Shown: positions 49,531 through 59,049 of the stretch, piece after piece
How positions within the stretch are numbered: the stretch's first letter is position 1
Layout of the letters: each line of letters begins with the position of its first letter
Assembly (NCBI GenBank): GCA_026195255.1
Contig: JAPHSS010000014.1
Coordinates: 62,001-126,000 of the forward strand
Length of the DNA stretch: 64,000 bases
Direction of reading: 5' to 3'
Origin: Gammaproteobacteria bacterium
Lineage (GTDB): Bacteria > Pseudomonadota > Gammaproteobacteria > SZUA-229
Made by a program: the position numbers and the translations under genes
The notes under the pieces: generated by a model
Database searches by the model: none
Seen by the model: the letters and a program-made list of their open reading frames with translations, nothing else
Told to the model about the DNA's origin: nothing

Positions 49531-50367
49531 ATGAGTAAAATATATGATGCTCTTGAGAAACTTAAATTAGAAAAGGCAAATGAACAGCCTTCTGAAGTTA
49601 AGCCTGAAGAAAACAATAATAATATTGATGAAATAATACCTGACGATGCGCTTATTATGAAAGCGGCAATATCAGACATGAGCCAGCCGGATCTTCTAAC
49701 TGATCGGGAACGTGCTGAGATGCGAATTATCGGCCCTCAAATGAGTGATCGTCGTGTTTTTAACGCGTTCCGTGACTTAAGAACAACGGTTATACAAAAC
49801 GTTAAAACATCTAGCCCGATAATAATGGTCACATCATCTACTTATGGTAGTGGTAGTAGTTTCGTTGCAACAAATCTTGCTGCTGCCATTGCTATGGATG
49901 GAACTAAAACATCACTACTGGTTGATTGTAATTTAGATAATCCTCAAAGCTGTAAGTTGTCCAAGTCTGAAAACCCTCTTGGTCTAATTGATTATCTCGA
50001 AGATAGTGAGCGCTCTATAGAAGAAATAATCTCACCTACAGGTATACCAAGAATGCGTCTTATAACAGCAGGTGAAAAAGATGCTAATAAATCAGAGTTT
50101 TTTACAAGTAAACGATTACACTTTCTTTTTGAAAAAATAAAAGAGCGTTATGATCAACGCTTCATTATTGTCGATGCTCCACCGATAAATGAAAATGCAG
50201 ATGCACGCATACTATCTGAAGTATGTGATTACGTGATACTGGTTGTTCCATACGGTAAAGTTAATAACGAAGCTGTATTAAATACAGCCAGAGTTATAGG
50301 AAAAGAAAAGTTATTAGGAGCAGTGTTTAATAATGAACCACGTACTCCTGCAATGTCATGGCAATAA
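49531..50367 (+). CDS. BY-kinase-like ATPase with degenerate Walker A (XrtA-associated)
   Basis: 278 residues, CpsD/CapB/MinD-related. N-terminal S-K-I-Y-D-A-L-E-K-L is the XrtA autokinase start. The Walker A loop reads T-Y-G-S-G-S-S (104-110): Ser109 replaces the invariant Lys. Walker A' is L-L-V-D-C-N-L-D-N-P and Walker B I-I-V-D-A-P-P at about 212-218, both with their Asp. The C-terminus lacks the Tyr cluster used for autophosphorylation. It probably cannot act as a tyrosine kinase and may be a structural partner of Wzz. Two bases separate it from the Wzz gene. Confidence 0.85.
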   Translation: MSKIYDALEKLKLEKANEQPSEVKPEENNNNIDEIIPDDALIMKAAISDMSQPDLLTDRERAEMRIIGPQMSDRRVFNAFRDLRTTVIQNVKTSSPIIMVTSSTYGSGSSFVATNLAAAIAMDGTKTSLLVDCNLDNPQSCKLSKSENPLGLIDYLEDSERSIEEIISPTGIPRMRLITAGEKDANKSEFFTSKRLHFLFEKIKERYDQRFIIVDAPPINENADARILSEVCDYVILVVPYGKVNNEAVLNTARVIGKEKLLGAVFNNEPRTPAMSWQ

Positions 50368-50394
50368 CTAAACACTCAACTAGATACGGATATT

Positions 50395-51726
50395 ATGTCG
50401 AATATTACATTGTGTTATCGAATGATGCCTATTATAAAGAATGTTTTACTGATTTATATTATGATCGCATATCAAACATGTAATGCAGTTACTGCCGAAT
50501 ATTCTACCGGTGTAGAATTAGAATACTCAGATAATTCGTTATTAACTAATGATAATGAATTAGATGATGTCAGACAGGTTATTATGCTTGGCTTCTCTCT
50601 AGAAGAGAAAAGTTCCTACATTGATACCGAAATAAGCTCGCTCATTGAATATGATGATTATCGTAATGATACATTTGATGATGAATTTCTAGGTTACCTG
50701 AATGCCGAGTCAACATTTACAATAAGGCCATCTAGCTTTTACTGGGTTATTGAAGATTACTATTCACAAGTTCAGAGAGATAGTTTACTGCCAACCACCC
50801 CGGATAATCGTATAAATACTAACGTTTTTTCCACTGGACCTAATTTTAAATTTAATGTTGGCCCAGCCAATTATATAGATACAGAAATTAGATATGCTGA
50901 TTATAAATTTGATGATAGAAATGCAGCAGATACAGCTGATAATGACAGTGACAGAACTTCTGTGCTTTTTTCCTGGGTTTATGGTTTAAATTCAACTACT
51001 GATATATCACTTAATTCAGAATATCAGGACGTAGACTTTAAAGAATTTACTGATTCTGACTTTATACGTAATGATCTATATATACGTTATAAAAAAACAC
51101 TCGGACGCTCTTATTATCAAATTGATTTAGGCGGCTCTAATTTCAAAAAAGAAGTTGGAGAAAGTCTGGATGGATTCTTAGGTCGTATTGTTTTGAGAAA
51201 TCAGTTCCGTCAACAATCATATTTTCAGTTAGATGCTTCATCGCAGTATACGGATACTTCGCAGGATTTAATAAATCAGGCTCAACAAAATCAACAGCTT
51301 GAGCTGGTTGAGAACAGGCTAAGTGGTGAATTGTTCTACGACGTTAGAATAGAACCTGTTTATCATCTAGGTACAAGCGTTAACTCATATGAGATACAAG
51401 GTCTTTATCGTGAAGAAGACTATGATGTGATTTTGCAGGATAGACGCTCAAAAGGATTAAGATTAAACTATGGATATACACATTCAGCTGACTTTAGTTT
51501 AAACAGTTATTTACAATATAGAGAATACAACTATACAGATATTTTACAAATCGACAAAGAAACAGTATTTAGTATCTCATCGAATAAAAGAATTTCTAGA
51601 GATTTCTCTTTTATACTTGAATATAGTTATGTTGAACAAGACAGTAATGTCGAAACAGCTAAATACGATAATAATCGTATTTTATTTAGCTTTTTTTATG
51701 GAAGAAGCCCCAGGTCATATAGGTAG
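50395..51726 (+). CDS. Outer-membrane beta-barrel of the PEP-CTERM/EPS system
   Basis: 443 residues. Signal peptide to about residue 35 (C-N-A-V-T-A), then alternating polar/hydrophobic strands throughout (Y-S-T-G-V-E-L-E-Y-S-D-N-S, Y-I-D-T-E-I-R-Y-A-D-Y-K-F, S-Y-F-Q-L-D-A-S-S-Q-Y) ending with aromatic residues. The start and position between autokinase-like and ATPase genes match the TIGR03016-type barrel of XrtA loci. It is expected to be the outer-membrane porin for EPS export. Confidence 0.85.
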   Translation: MSNITLCYRMMPIIKNVLLIYIMIAYQTCNAVTAEYSTGVELEYSDNSLLTNDNELDDVRQVIMLGFSLEEKSSYIDTEISSLIEYDDYRNDTFDDEFLGYLNAESTFTIRPSSFYWVIEDYYSQVQRDSLLPTTPDNRINTNVFSTGPNFKFNVGPANYIDTEIRYADYKFDDRNAADTADNDSDRTSVLFSWVYGLNSTTDISLNSEYQDVDFKEFTDSDFIRNDLYIRYKKTLGRSYYQIDLGGSNFKKEVGESLDGFLGRIVLRNQFRQQSYFQLDASSQYTDTSQDLINQAQQNQQLELVENRLSGELFYDVRIEPVYHLGTSVNSYEIQGLYREEDYDVILQDRRSKGLRLNYGYTHSADFSLNSYLQYREYNYTDILQIDKETVFSISSNKRISRDFSFILEYSYVEQDSNVETAKYDNNRILFSFFYGRSPRSYR

Positions 51727-51734
51727 TATTTATT

Positions 51735-52817
51735 ATGTATTTCGAAACTTTTGGTTTAACTGAAGCGCCGTTTCAATTAACCCCGGACTCTAGATACCTG
51801 TTTTTTAGTAAGGCTCATAAACGTGCAAAAGCATATATGGATTATGCTGTATGGAAACGGGACGGGTTTATTGTTATTACGGGTGAAATAGGCTCAGGCA
51901 AGACGACATTAATAAATAAACTGTTATCTGAAATCGAAGATAATGTTGAAGTAATTCGTATATTTCAGACACAACTTAATGAGTTGGAATTTTTGCAGGC
52001 AATGTTATATGAACTCGGATATGAAGATGATGAGTTAATAGGCATGGGAAAAGTTCAATTGTTACATAAGTTGAATCATTATTTACTAGATGCATACTCT
52101 AAAAACAAGCATGTGGTGTTGATTGTTGATGAAGGACAGAATTTATCAACAAAAGTTTTAGAAGAAATTCGCATGTTATCTGGTTTGGAGGTTGAGCAGG
52201 AAAAACTTCTAAATACAATATTGGTAGGTCAGCCAGAAATGAATGAGGTATTAGACCAACCAAGAATGACTCAGCTGGTGCAACGTATAAGATTAAGGTT
52301 TCATGTTGGAGCACTTAAAGCCGAAGAAACTTATGATTATATTGATCACAGGTTAATGGTTGCAGGGTTAAAACCACCTAAAAAAGTATTCCATGATGAT
52401 ACTTATCCATTAATTCAAAAGTACACTGGAGGTATCCCTCGTAAAATTAATGTTTTATGTGATACAGCAATGGTATGTGCCTACGCAGATGATAAAGTAA
52501 CGGTTGGTTTAAAAGAGTTAAATGATGCTTTAACTGAATTACAGTGGTTGAGTTCGAAAAATAAGAAAAAAGCAGAAACAAAACTACAAACACATAATAT
52601 TAACAAAGGCCTGGATTTCAGTGATAGCCCAGCAGATACATTTGTTAACCATGAATTAAATGAAGTTTTGCTGACTATGGTTAAGTATATTGGTGATCTA
52701 AGCGAACGAATGACATCTATTGACAAGCAGTTAAAGAAAATTAATAAAAGTCTAACTGAAGATAAATCAGGCAAAGATGAAGAAACGTCTACAAAAAAAA
52801 GTAACTGGAGTAAATAA
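51735..52817 (+). CDS. XrtA-associated secretion ATPase (ExeA-like AAA)
   Basis: 360 residues. Y-F-G-L-x-E-x-P-F-x-L-T-P-D start typical of ExeA/GspA-like ATPases, Walker A G-E-I-G-S-G-K-T-T (50-58), Walker B V-V-L-I-V-D-E-G-Q-N, sensor L-V-G-Q-P-E-M and Y-T-G-G-I-P-R-K-I-N. The C-terminal 80 residues are charged and coiled-coil-like. This ATPase is a constant gene of XrtA EPS loci (TIGR03015 type), presumably energising export or assembly. Stop and next start overlap (TAATG). Confidence 0.93.
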   Translation: MYFETFGLTEAPFQLTPDSRYLFFSKAHKRAKAYMDYAVWKRDGFIVITGEIGSGKTTLINKLLSEIEDNVEVIRIFQTQLNELEFLQAMLYELGYEDDELIGMGKVQLLHKLNHYLLDAYSKNKHVVLIVDEGQNLSTKVLEEIRMLSGLEVEQEKLLNTILVGQPEMNEVLDQPRMTQLVQRIRLRFHVGALKAEETYDYIDHRLMVAGLKPPKKVFHDDTYPLIQKYTGGIPRKINVLCDTAMVCAYADDKVTVGLKELNDALTELQWLSSKNKKKAETKLQTHNINKGLDFSDSPADTFVNHELNEVLLTMVKYIGDLSERMTSIDKQLKKINKSLTEDKSGKDEETSTKKSNWSK

Positions 52818-53704
52818 TGATCTCCAATGCTTTAACTGTTGACGTAGAAGATTATTTTCATGTGGCTGCGTTTTCTAATGAAATTTCACCTGAAAACTGG
52901 GGTCAGTTCGAGTCACGAGTTGAAAAAAATACACATGCTATATTAGAGTTATTTGGTCGTAATAATGTAACAGCAACATTTTTCATATTAGGCTGGGTGG
53001 CAGAAAAAATACCATCATTAGTGAAGGAAATTGCACAGCAGGGCCATGAAATTGCTTGTCACGGATTTAGTCACCAATTGATATATAAACAGGAAAAGAG
53101 TGTTTTTGCTGAAGAAACAAAAAAAGCAAAATATCTATTGGAAGATTTATCAGGTAAATCTGTAATGGGGTACAGGGCCGCAAGCTATTCAATAACTAAA
53201 AAATCGTTATGGGCTTTAGATGTATTAACAGACCTGGGTTTTGTATACGATTCAAGTATAGTGCCTGTACATCATGATTTATACGGAATACCAGGTACAC
53301 CAAGATTTCCGTATGTATTAAAGGCTCCAAATGATAAGCATATAATTGAATTTCCTCCTACTACATTATCACTAGCAGGTGTGAATATTCCTATCGCTGG
53401 AGGAGGGTATTTTCGCCTGTATCCGTTCTGGTTTAGCAATGCGGCACTGAAATGGATTAATTATTATGATAAAAAACCATTTAACTTCTATTTTCATCCA
53501 TGGGAAATTGATGAAGACCAGCCGCGTATGGATGGTAAATGGTTCTCAAAATTCAGACATTACAATAATATATCGAAATGTTATTTACGTTTAGAGAAGT
53601 TACTTAAAAGTCATAAGTTCACTACAGTTAGTGACGTGTTAAACAATGAAGACTTATTAGCAAATAATCAAATAAACGCTACACATTCATTAATTGAAGT
53701 ATAA
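52817..53704 (+). CDS. Polysaccharide deacetylase, XrtA-associated (DUF3473)
   Basis: 295 residues. NodB motifs: T-V-D-V-E-D-Y-F-H-V at the start (metal Asp), H-G-F-S-H (metal His pair), G-Y-R-A-A-S-Y-S and F-H-P-W-E-I-D, the last being the mark of the DUF3473 branch in exosortase systems. It removes N- or O-acetyl groups from EPS sugars. No signal peptide, so it acts in the cytoplasm or is exported unconventionally. Confidence 0.93.
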   Translation: MISNALTVDVEDYFHVAAFSNEISPENWGQFESRVEKNTHAILELFGRNNVTATFFILGWVAEKIPSLVKEIAQQGHEIACHGFSHQLIYKQEKSVFAEETKKAKYLLEDLSGKSVMGYRAASYSITKKSLWALDVLTDLGFVYDSSIVPVHHDLYGIPGTPRFPYVLKAPNDKHIIEFPPTTLSLAGVNIPIAGGGYFRLYPFWFSNAALKWINYYDKKPFNFYFHPWEIDEDQPRMDGKWFSKFRHYNNISKCYLRLEKLLKSHKFTTVSDVLNNEDLLANNQINATHSLIEV

Positions 53705-53718
53705 ACAGGAATTATATA

Positions 53719-55680
53719 ATGTGTGGCATTGCTGGAATTTTGAATTTAAACTCAACTGATAAGATTAGTGAAGAACTGGTCTTATCAATGGTGCAGATGC
53801 TCAATCATAGAGGCCCAGATGGTCAAGGGTGTATTAGTAAGGACAATGTAGGCCTCGGCCATGCTCGTTTAAGCATCATTGATATAGAGGGAGGCCAGCA
53901 ACCTATACATAATGAAGATAAATCAATTTGGGTTGTATTTAATGGTGAAATATTTAACTTCATTGAATTACGTAAAGATTTAGAAAAAAGCGGTCATGTT
54001 TTTTATACTGAAACTGATACAGAAGTAATCGTTCATTTATATGAAAAGTATGGAGATCAATTTGTTCAATATTTAAATGGACAATTTTCAATAGCGCTCT
54101 GGGACTCAAATAAAAAGCGATTAATGCTGGTGCGCGATCGTCCTGGAATACACCCGTTGTTTTATTCCGTAAGGAATAATAAAATTTATTTTGGTTCTGA
54201 AATAAAAGCAATACTAAAGGGTATTGGTGAACCTCCGTCATTAAATAAAAATGCACTTGATGAGCTAATGACTTTCTGGTCTCCGGTTGGAGAAAATACT
54301 GTTTTTGAGGGTATAAAGTCTTTAGAGCCCGGGAATATGCTTGTAATAGAAAATGGCAATATTTCTAAGAAAGAATACTGGCAGTGGTCATTTCCAACTG
54401 ATGATAATTATCGAAAAGGAACTGATTCTGAATTAGCAGAGGAATTACTTGAGCTACTTATTGATTCAACAAAGCTAAGACTAAGGTCCGACGTGCCGGT
54501 TGGTGCGTATCTTTCTGGAGGTTTAGATTCCTCAGCGCTTGTATCAATGATACATAAACATGGCAATGTTCCATTAAGAACGTTCTCAATCGGTTTTGAA
54601 GACAGAGGTCTGGACGAGAGCCCTTATCAGAGAGAAATGGTTGAATATGTTAATTCAGATCACAGTGAAATATTATGCCATCGCTATGATATAGCTAATC
54701 AATTTAAGAGAACTATCTGGCATACAGAAACACCTATACTAAGAACTGCGCCAATTCCAATGGGTATTTTATCTTCACTTGTTCACGAAAAAAATTATAA
54801 AGTAGTGTTAACAGGTGAGGGTGCCGACGAAGTTCTTGGTGGTTATGACATTTTTAAAGAAACAAAGCTAAGACGGTTTTGGTCAAAAAATCCAGATTCT
54901 GAAATTCGACCGCTTTTATTAACACGGCTATATCCTTATCTAAATATGGGGCAGGGTAAAGCTCGTTCATTTATTCAGAATTTTTTTGGTGTTGCAATAG
55001 ATACACCTGAACTTAATTATTTTTCTCATATACCTCGTTGGGATACAACAAGAAGATGTAAAGACTTCTTTTCTGATGATATGAAAAATCAAATTGATAA
55101 AGATATATATAAACACATTGAACAAATATTTCCAGAAGACACCGGTAAATGGAATTACTTTAACCGTGCTCAGTTCCTTGAAAGTAAATCATTAATGTCA
55201 GGCTATTTACTATCTTCACAGGGAGATAGAATGTTGATGATGAATTCAGTAGAAGGCCGCTTTCCATTTTTAGATCATAGAGTAATCGAATTTGCTAATT
55301 CATTAGACCCTCGACTAAAAATGAAAGTGCTTAATGAAAAGTTTTTACTTAAAAAAGCTATGAAGAACTATGTTCCGGATAGTATTATTAATCGTTACAA
55401 ACAACCATATAGAGCGCCCGATATTCCCAGCTTTATAAATGATAAAACACCTGAATATGTCGATTATTTGTTGAGCGATGAAGTTATACAGGAATTTGGT
55501 TACTTTGACACAAAACGCGTTTCTCTTTTGATGAAAAAAATTAAACGTGGGTTAGCGATAGGATATAAAGATAATATGGCATTTGTTGGCATTTTATCAA
55601 CCCAGATGTGGCATCAGTTATTTATAAAAGAATTTCATATGAATATTATGCAGAATAAATCTGGATATAATTCAAACTAA
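53719..55680 (+). CDS. Asparagine-synthase-like amidotransferase, XrtA-associated
   Basis: 653 residues. N-terminal Ntn glutaminase with Cys2 (M-C-G-I-A-G-I-L), N-H-R-G-P-D-G, and a C-terminal synthetase domain with the ATP loop L-S-G-G-L-D-S-S (265-272) and G-E-G-A-D-E-V-L-G-G-Y-D. XrtA loci contain such a gene (amidotransferase 1 type). It probably forms an amide on a uronic acid or acyl substituent of the EPS rather than free asparagine; with UDP-GalNAcA made by the locus, GalNAcA-amide is an attractive product. That is inference. Confidence 0.9.
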   Translation: MCGIAGILNLNSTDKISEELVLSMVQMLNHRGPDGQGCISKDNVGLGHARLSIIDIEGGQQPIHNEDKSIWVVFNGEIFNFIELRKDLEKSGHVFYTETDTEVIVHLYEKYGDQFVQYLNGQFSIALWDSNKKRLMLVRDRPGIHPLFYSVRNNKIYFGSEIKAILKGIGEPPSLNKNALDELMTFWSPVGENTVFEGIKSLEPGNMLVIENGNISKKEYWQWSFPTDDNYRKGTDSELAEELLELLIDSTKLRLRSDVPVGAYLSGGLDSSALVSMIHKHGNVPLRTFSIGFEDRGLDESPYQREMVEYVNSDHSEILCHRYDIANQFKRTIWHTETPILRTAPIPMGILSSLVHEKNYKVVLTGEGADEVLGGYDIFKETKLRRFWSKNPDSEIRPLLLTRLYPYLNMGQGKARSFIQNFFGVAIDTPELNYFSHIPRWDTTRRCKDFFSDDMKNQIDKDIYKHIEQIFPEDTGKWNYFNRAQFLESKSLMSGYLLSSQGDRMLMMNSVEGRFPFLDHRVIEFANSLDPRLKMKVLNEKFLLKKAMKNYVPDSIINRYKQPYRAPDIPSFINDKTPEYVDYLLSDEVIQEFGYFDTKRVSLLMKKIKRGLAIGYKDNMAFVGILSTQMWHQLFIKEFHMNIMQNKSGYNSN

Positions 55681-55700
55681 AAACGTAATAGAGGTTAAAC

Positions 55701-55946
55701 ATGTCAGTTGAAAAACAGGTGAGAGAGTATATTCTGGAAAATTATCTATTTACAGAAGATGATTCAGAACTGAATAATGAAGATTCATTCCTTGAAAAAG
55801 GTATTTTAGATTCTACTGGAATTTTAGAAGTTATCTTTTTTCTAGAAGAGGAATTTGATCTTAAAGTTGAAGATACTGAAATGGTTCCAGAAAACCTTGA
55901 TTCAGTTAATAACATTGTTGCTTTTGTTGATAAAAAAAGCTCATAG
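55701..55946 (+). CDS. Acyl carrier protein
   Basis: 81 residues, acidic, four-helix ACP fold with the phosphopantetheine Ser38 in G-I-L-D-S-T-G-I-L-E. It carries an acyl or aminoacyl thioester, most likely loaded by the ligase encoded 6 bases downstream. XrtA loci commonly pair an ACP with an acyl-CoA-ligase-like protein. Confidence 0.9.
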   Translation: MSVEKQVREYILENYLFTEDDSELNNEDSFLEKGILDSTGILEVIFFLEEEFDLKVEDTEMVPENLDSVNNIVAFVDKKSS

Positions 55947-55952
55947 TTCATT

Positions 55953-57464
55953 ATGAATAATACGCTTATACAGATGTTATCTAATTCTGTTCAGCAGTTT
56001 CCCGATAAAGTAGCTGTCATTCATGGTGAGTCACGAGTCACGTATAGTGAATTGTGGGAAAAATCATGTGGTCTAGCGAAATATTTATTAGATAATGGGC
56101 TGAATTCAGAAGATAGAGTGTCTCTGTTAATAGATAATTCACCTGAGTATGTTATTGCCTACTATGGTGTGTTAATGGCAGGTGGGGCTGTTGTAGGGCT
56201 AAATACAGCTGCTAAATCGAGAGATTTACTGAACTGGATTGAACATAGTGATTCTTCAGTTTTAATTGCACATGTACAACATGCAGAATTTAAATCTATA
56301 TATGCGCAGCTGAATAATGGCAGTATTAATATTATAACCGTTGATGATTCTGATAATGAATTTAACAATAAAAAACTAGAAGAAGTTGATTTATCTTCAC
56401 AAAGACCAGAAATTGATATACAGGCGGAACATCATCTTGCGTCATTAATTTATACATCTGGAACAACGGGTAAACCAAAAGGAGTGATGCTAAGCCATTT
56501 GAATCTTTCTGATAATATTAGCTCTATTCTTGAGTATCTGAAGCTTAATAATACAGATAGTATTGTTAATATACTTCCCTTCTATTATTCTTATGGTAAT
56601 TCAGTATTACATACTCACCTGGCGGTCGGAGGAACAATAATCCTTGAAAATAGTCTGTTATATCCTCAAAAAATACTCGGGTTAATGCAGAATGAAAAAG
56701 TGACAGGATTTTCCGGGGTGCCTTCCACGTACAGTTTATTACTAAATCGGACAAACTTATGTGACTTTGATCTATCGTCTATAAGATATATGACACAGGC
56801 AGGTGGAGCTATGGCTCCAACAAATATCGAAAAACTAAATCAAAAATTACCAAATATTGATTTTTTTGTTATGTATGGACAAACAGAAGCCAGTGCCAGG
56901 TTAAGTTATATGCCTGCTGAAATGTTAAATAAAAAAATTGGCTCAATTGGAATTTCTATACCAAACGTAACTTTAGATATTAGAGACCAGCAGCATAAAT
57001 CAGTGAATCAAGGCGAAGTTGGTGAAATTTATGCCAGTGGTAAAAATATCATGCTGGGTTACTGGAAAGATGATGAAGCGAGTTCTAAAGTCTTTTACGG
57101 TGACTGGCTATTGACCGGAGATTTGGCTTATAAAGATGAAGATGGCTACATTTATATAGTAGGGCGCTCTTCTGAAATGATTAAAAGTGGGGCACATAGA
57201 ATTAGCCCTAAAGATATTGAAGAAGTTATTATGGAGCTGGATGGGGTTGAAGAAGTTGTTGTTATTGGAATAGATAACGAATTACTAGGTCAGGCAATAA
57301 AAGCCTTTATAGTACTTAGTTCAGGCTCCAACCTTGATAAGAAGCAAATAATGAGACACTGCAAGATGAATCTTGCTAATTATAAATTACCAAAACAAAT
57401 AGAATTAACAGATGATATACCACGAACCGCCTCAGGCAAAGTTCGTAGGTTCATGCTGAAATAA
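55953..57464 (+). CDS. AMP-dependent acyl ligase (ANL family), XrtA-associated
   Basis: 503 residues. P-loop-like L-I-Y-T-S-G-T-T-G-K-P-K-G, the adenylate motif Y-G-Q-T-E-A, L-L-T-G-D-L-A and the hinge/C-terminal K-S-G-A-H-R-I-S-P-K-D-I-E-E with catalytic Lys in A-S-G-K-V-R-R (A10 motif). All ANL core motifs are intact. It activates a carboxylic acid and passes it to the adjacent ACP. A fatty or short acyl substituent on the EPS or a precursor is likely. Acid specificity cannot be read. Confidence 0.9.
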   Translation: MNNTLIQMLSNSVQQFPDKVAVIHGESRVTYSELWEKSCGLAKYLLDNGLNSEDRVSLLIDNSPEYVIAYYGVLMAGGAVVGLNTAAKSRDLLNWIEHSDSSVLIAHVQHAEFKSIYAQLNNGSINIITVDDSDNEFNNKKLEEVDLSSQRPEIDIQAEHHLASLIYTSGTTGKPKGVMLSHLNLSDNISSILEYLKLNNTDSIVNILPFYYSYGNSVLHTHLAVGGTIILENSLLYPQKILGLMQNEKVTGFSGVPSTYSLLLNRTNLCDFDLSSIRYMTQAGGAMAPTNIEKLNQKLPNIDFFVMYGQTEASARLSYMPAEMLNKKIGSIGISIPNVTLDIRDQQHKSVNQGEVGEIYASGKNIMLGYWKDDEASSKVFYGDWLLTGDLAYKDEDGYIYIVGRSSEMIKSGAHRISPKDIEEVIMELDGVEEVVVIGIDNELLGQAIKAFIVLSSGSNLDKKQIMRHCKMNLANYKLPKQIELTDDIPRTASGKVRRFMLK

Positions 57465-57480
57465 TTATACGGAGAAAATT

Positions 57481-58470
57481 ATGTCAACTAATAAACTTAC
57501 TTCAGATGTGCTTAATCTGGATATGGATGCAGAAGTCGAAAAAATTTCTGCGCGATTTAAATCTATTCTTAGAACTGATTTAAATCGTCGTGGTTTAATA
57601 ATAGCGATGTCTGGTGGTATCGATAGTTCAGTAAGTGCAGCTCTAGCTGTTAAGGCTTTAGGCAAGAAAAAAGTATTTGGACTATTGCTACCTGAGAAAG
57701 ACTCTTCAGACTTTAGTACTGATCGCGGTAAAATTCTCGCTGAACATCTTGGTATAGAATATATTAAGAAGAATATCGCATCCACTCTTGAAGCTATAGG
57801 TTGTTATGAATGGCGTGATGAAGCAATAGTACAAACATTTCCTGAGTATACAGAAGGATGGAAAAATAAAATTGTCATTACAGGCGGTGCAGAAGGTAAA
57901 ATTAATCACTTTAATTTAGTAGTGCAATCTCCGGATGGAGAGCTAAAAGAAAAACGTCTTGATTTAAAGCAATATTTACAGATTGTTGCAGCAACTAATT
58001 ATAAACAACGAATTCGTAAGTCAATAGAATATTTTCATGCAGATAGACTAAATTATGCGGTTATAGGTACACCGAATCGTGTTGAGTATGATCAAGGTTT
58101 CTTCGTTAAAAATGGTGATGGATCTGCTGATGTAAAACCAATTGCTCATTTATACAAATCACAGGTTTATGCACTCGCGCGTCATTTAGGTCTACCTGAT
58201 GAAATATGTAATGCTACACCAACAACTGATACATATAGTTTGCCTCAGGGCCAGGATGAGTTTTATTTCGCGCTGCCATATGAAAAAATGGATATAGCTT
58301 TATGGTCTTTGAATCATAATATACCAGCAAGTGAATTAGGTGAATACTTAGGCATTACAGAAGAGCAGGCACAATGGGTTTATAATGATATAGAATCTAA
58401 ACGTAAAGCTACTTACTACATGCATGCGCCTGCAGTATTGATTGAACCTGTGCCTGAAATAAAGCTCTAA
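57481..58470 (+). CDS. NAD+ synthase-like N-type ATP pyrophosphatase
   Basis: 329 residues. S-G-G-I-D-S-S (44-50), G-T-P-N-R-V-E-Y, N-G-D-G-S-A-D-V-K-P-I-A-H-L-Y-K and Q-G-Q-D-E-F-Y-F are the motifs of ammonia-dependent NadE. It has no nitrilase domain. Inside an EPS locus, between an acyl ligase and a phosphatase, it probably amidates an EPS-related substrate rather than serving general NAD synthesis, but sequence alone does not exclude a true NadE. 16 bases after the ligase. Confidence 0.8.
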   Translation: MSTNKLTSDVLNLDMDAEVEKISARFKSILRTDLNRRGLIIAMSGGIDSSVSAALAVKALGKKKVFGLLLPEKDSSDFSTDRGKILAEHLGIEYIKKNIASTLEAIGCYEWRDEAIVQTFPEYTEGWKNKIVITGGAEGKINHFNLVVQSPDGELKEKRLDLKQYLQIVAATNYKQRIRKSIEYFHADRLNYAVIGTPNRVEYDQGFFVKNGDGSADVKPIAHLYKSQVYALARHLGLPDEICNATPTTDTYSLPQGQDEFYFALPYEKMDIALWSLNHNIPASELGEYLGITEEQAQWVYNDIESKRKATYYMHAPAVLIEPVPEIKL

Positions 58471-58477
58471 TAAGCTT

Positions 58478-59044
58478 ATGCTGAAATTTATTAATCAGCA
58501 ATACAATCGTATTTGCTGGTTTATTAAATATAAATTGGCTAAAAAAAATGCTATCAATAGTAGTCTAACTGTTATTAGGTCTTCACAGGCTAAAAATGTA
58601 CTTGTTATGTGTTACGGTAATATATATCGAAGCCCATTTGTTGAAGCATATTTAAAATCAAGGCTCTCTGATGATTATAATATTAAATCAGCAGGTTTTT
58701 TTAAGAAATCTGGCCGAACAGTCGCGCAAGATTATATTGAACTTACTAAAGAGTTCGGTGTTGATCTGTCAACGCATCTTTCAAATTGCGTATATGCAGC
58801 TCAATTTAACTGGGCTGACCATATATTAATAATGGATGGTAAAAATTATAAATTAGCTATGCAAATAAATAGTGACATTAAGAAAAAGTTAGTTTGGTTA
58901 GGTGCTCTTGATTCTTTTACTGATATTGAAATTGATGATCCGTATGCTAAATCTGAAAATGAACAGCTTAATATTGTCAAACGACTAGTTAATTCAAGTG
59001 ATTCTTATATCTCATTAGTTAATGCTTCAGAAGAGGCAGCTTAA
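58478..59044 (+). CDS. Low-molecular-weight protein-tyrosine-phosphatase-like protein
   Basis: 188 residues; the LMW-PTP fold starts at about residue 40. The P-loop V-M-C-Y-G-N-I-Y-R-S-P has C45-x5-R51, and the general acid lies in I-D-D-P-Y-A. The 40-residue basic N-terminal extension (W-F-I-K-Y-K-L-A-K-K) is unusual and may bind membrane. Such phosphatases normally oppose BY-kinases; here the kinase-like protein has lost its catalytic Lys, so another substrate is possible. Convergent with the ATP-grasp gene. Confidence 0.85.
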   Translation: MLKFINQQYNRICWFIKYKLAKKNAINSSLTVIRSSQAKNVLVMCYGNIYRSPFVEAYLKSRLSDDYNIKSAGFFKKSGRTVAQDYIELTKEFGVDLSTHLSNCVYAAQFNWADHILIMDGKNYKLAMQINSDIKKKLVWLGALDSFTDIEIDDPYAKSENEQLNIVKRLVNSSDSYISLVNASEEAA

Positions 59045-59049
59045 GCTTG

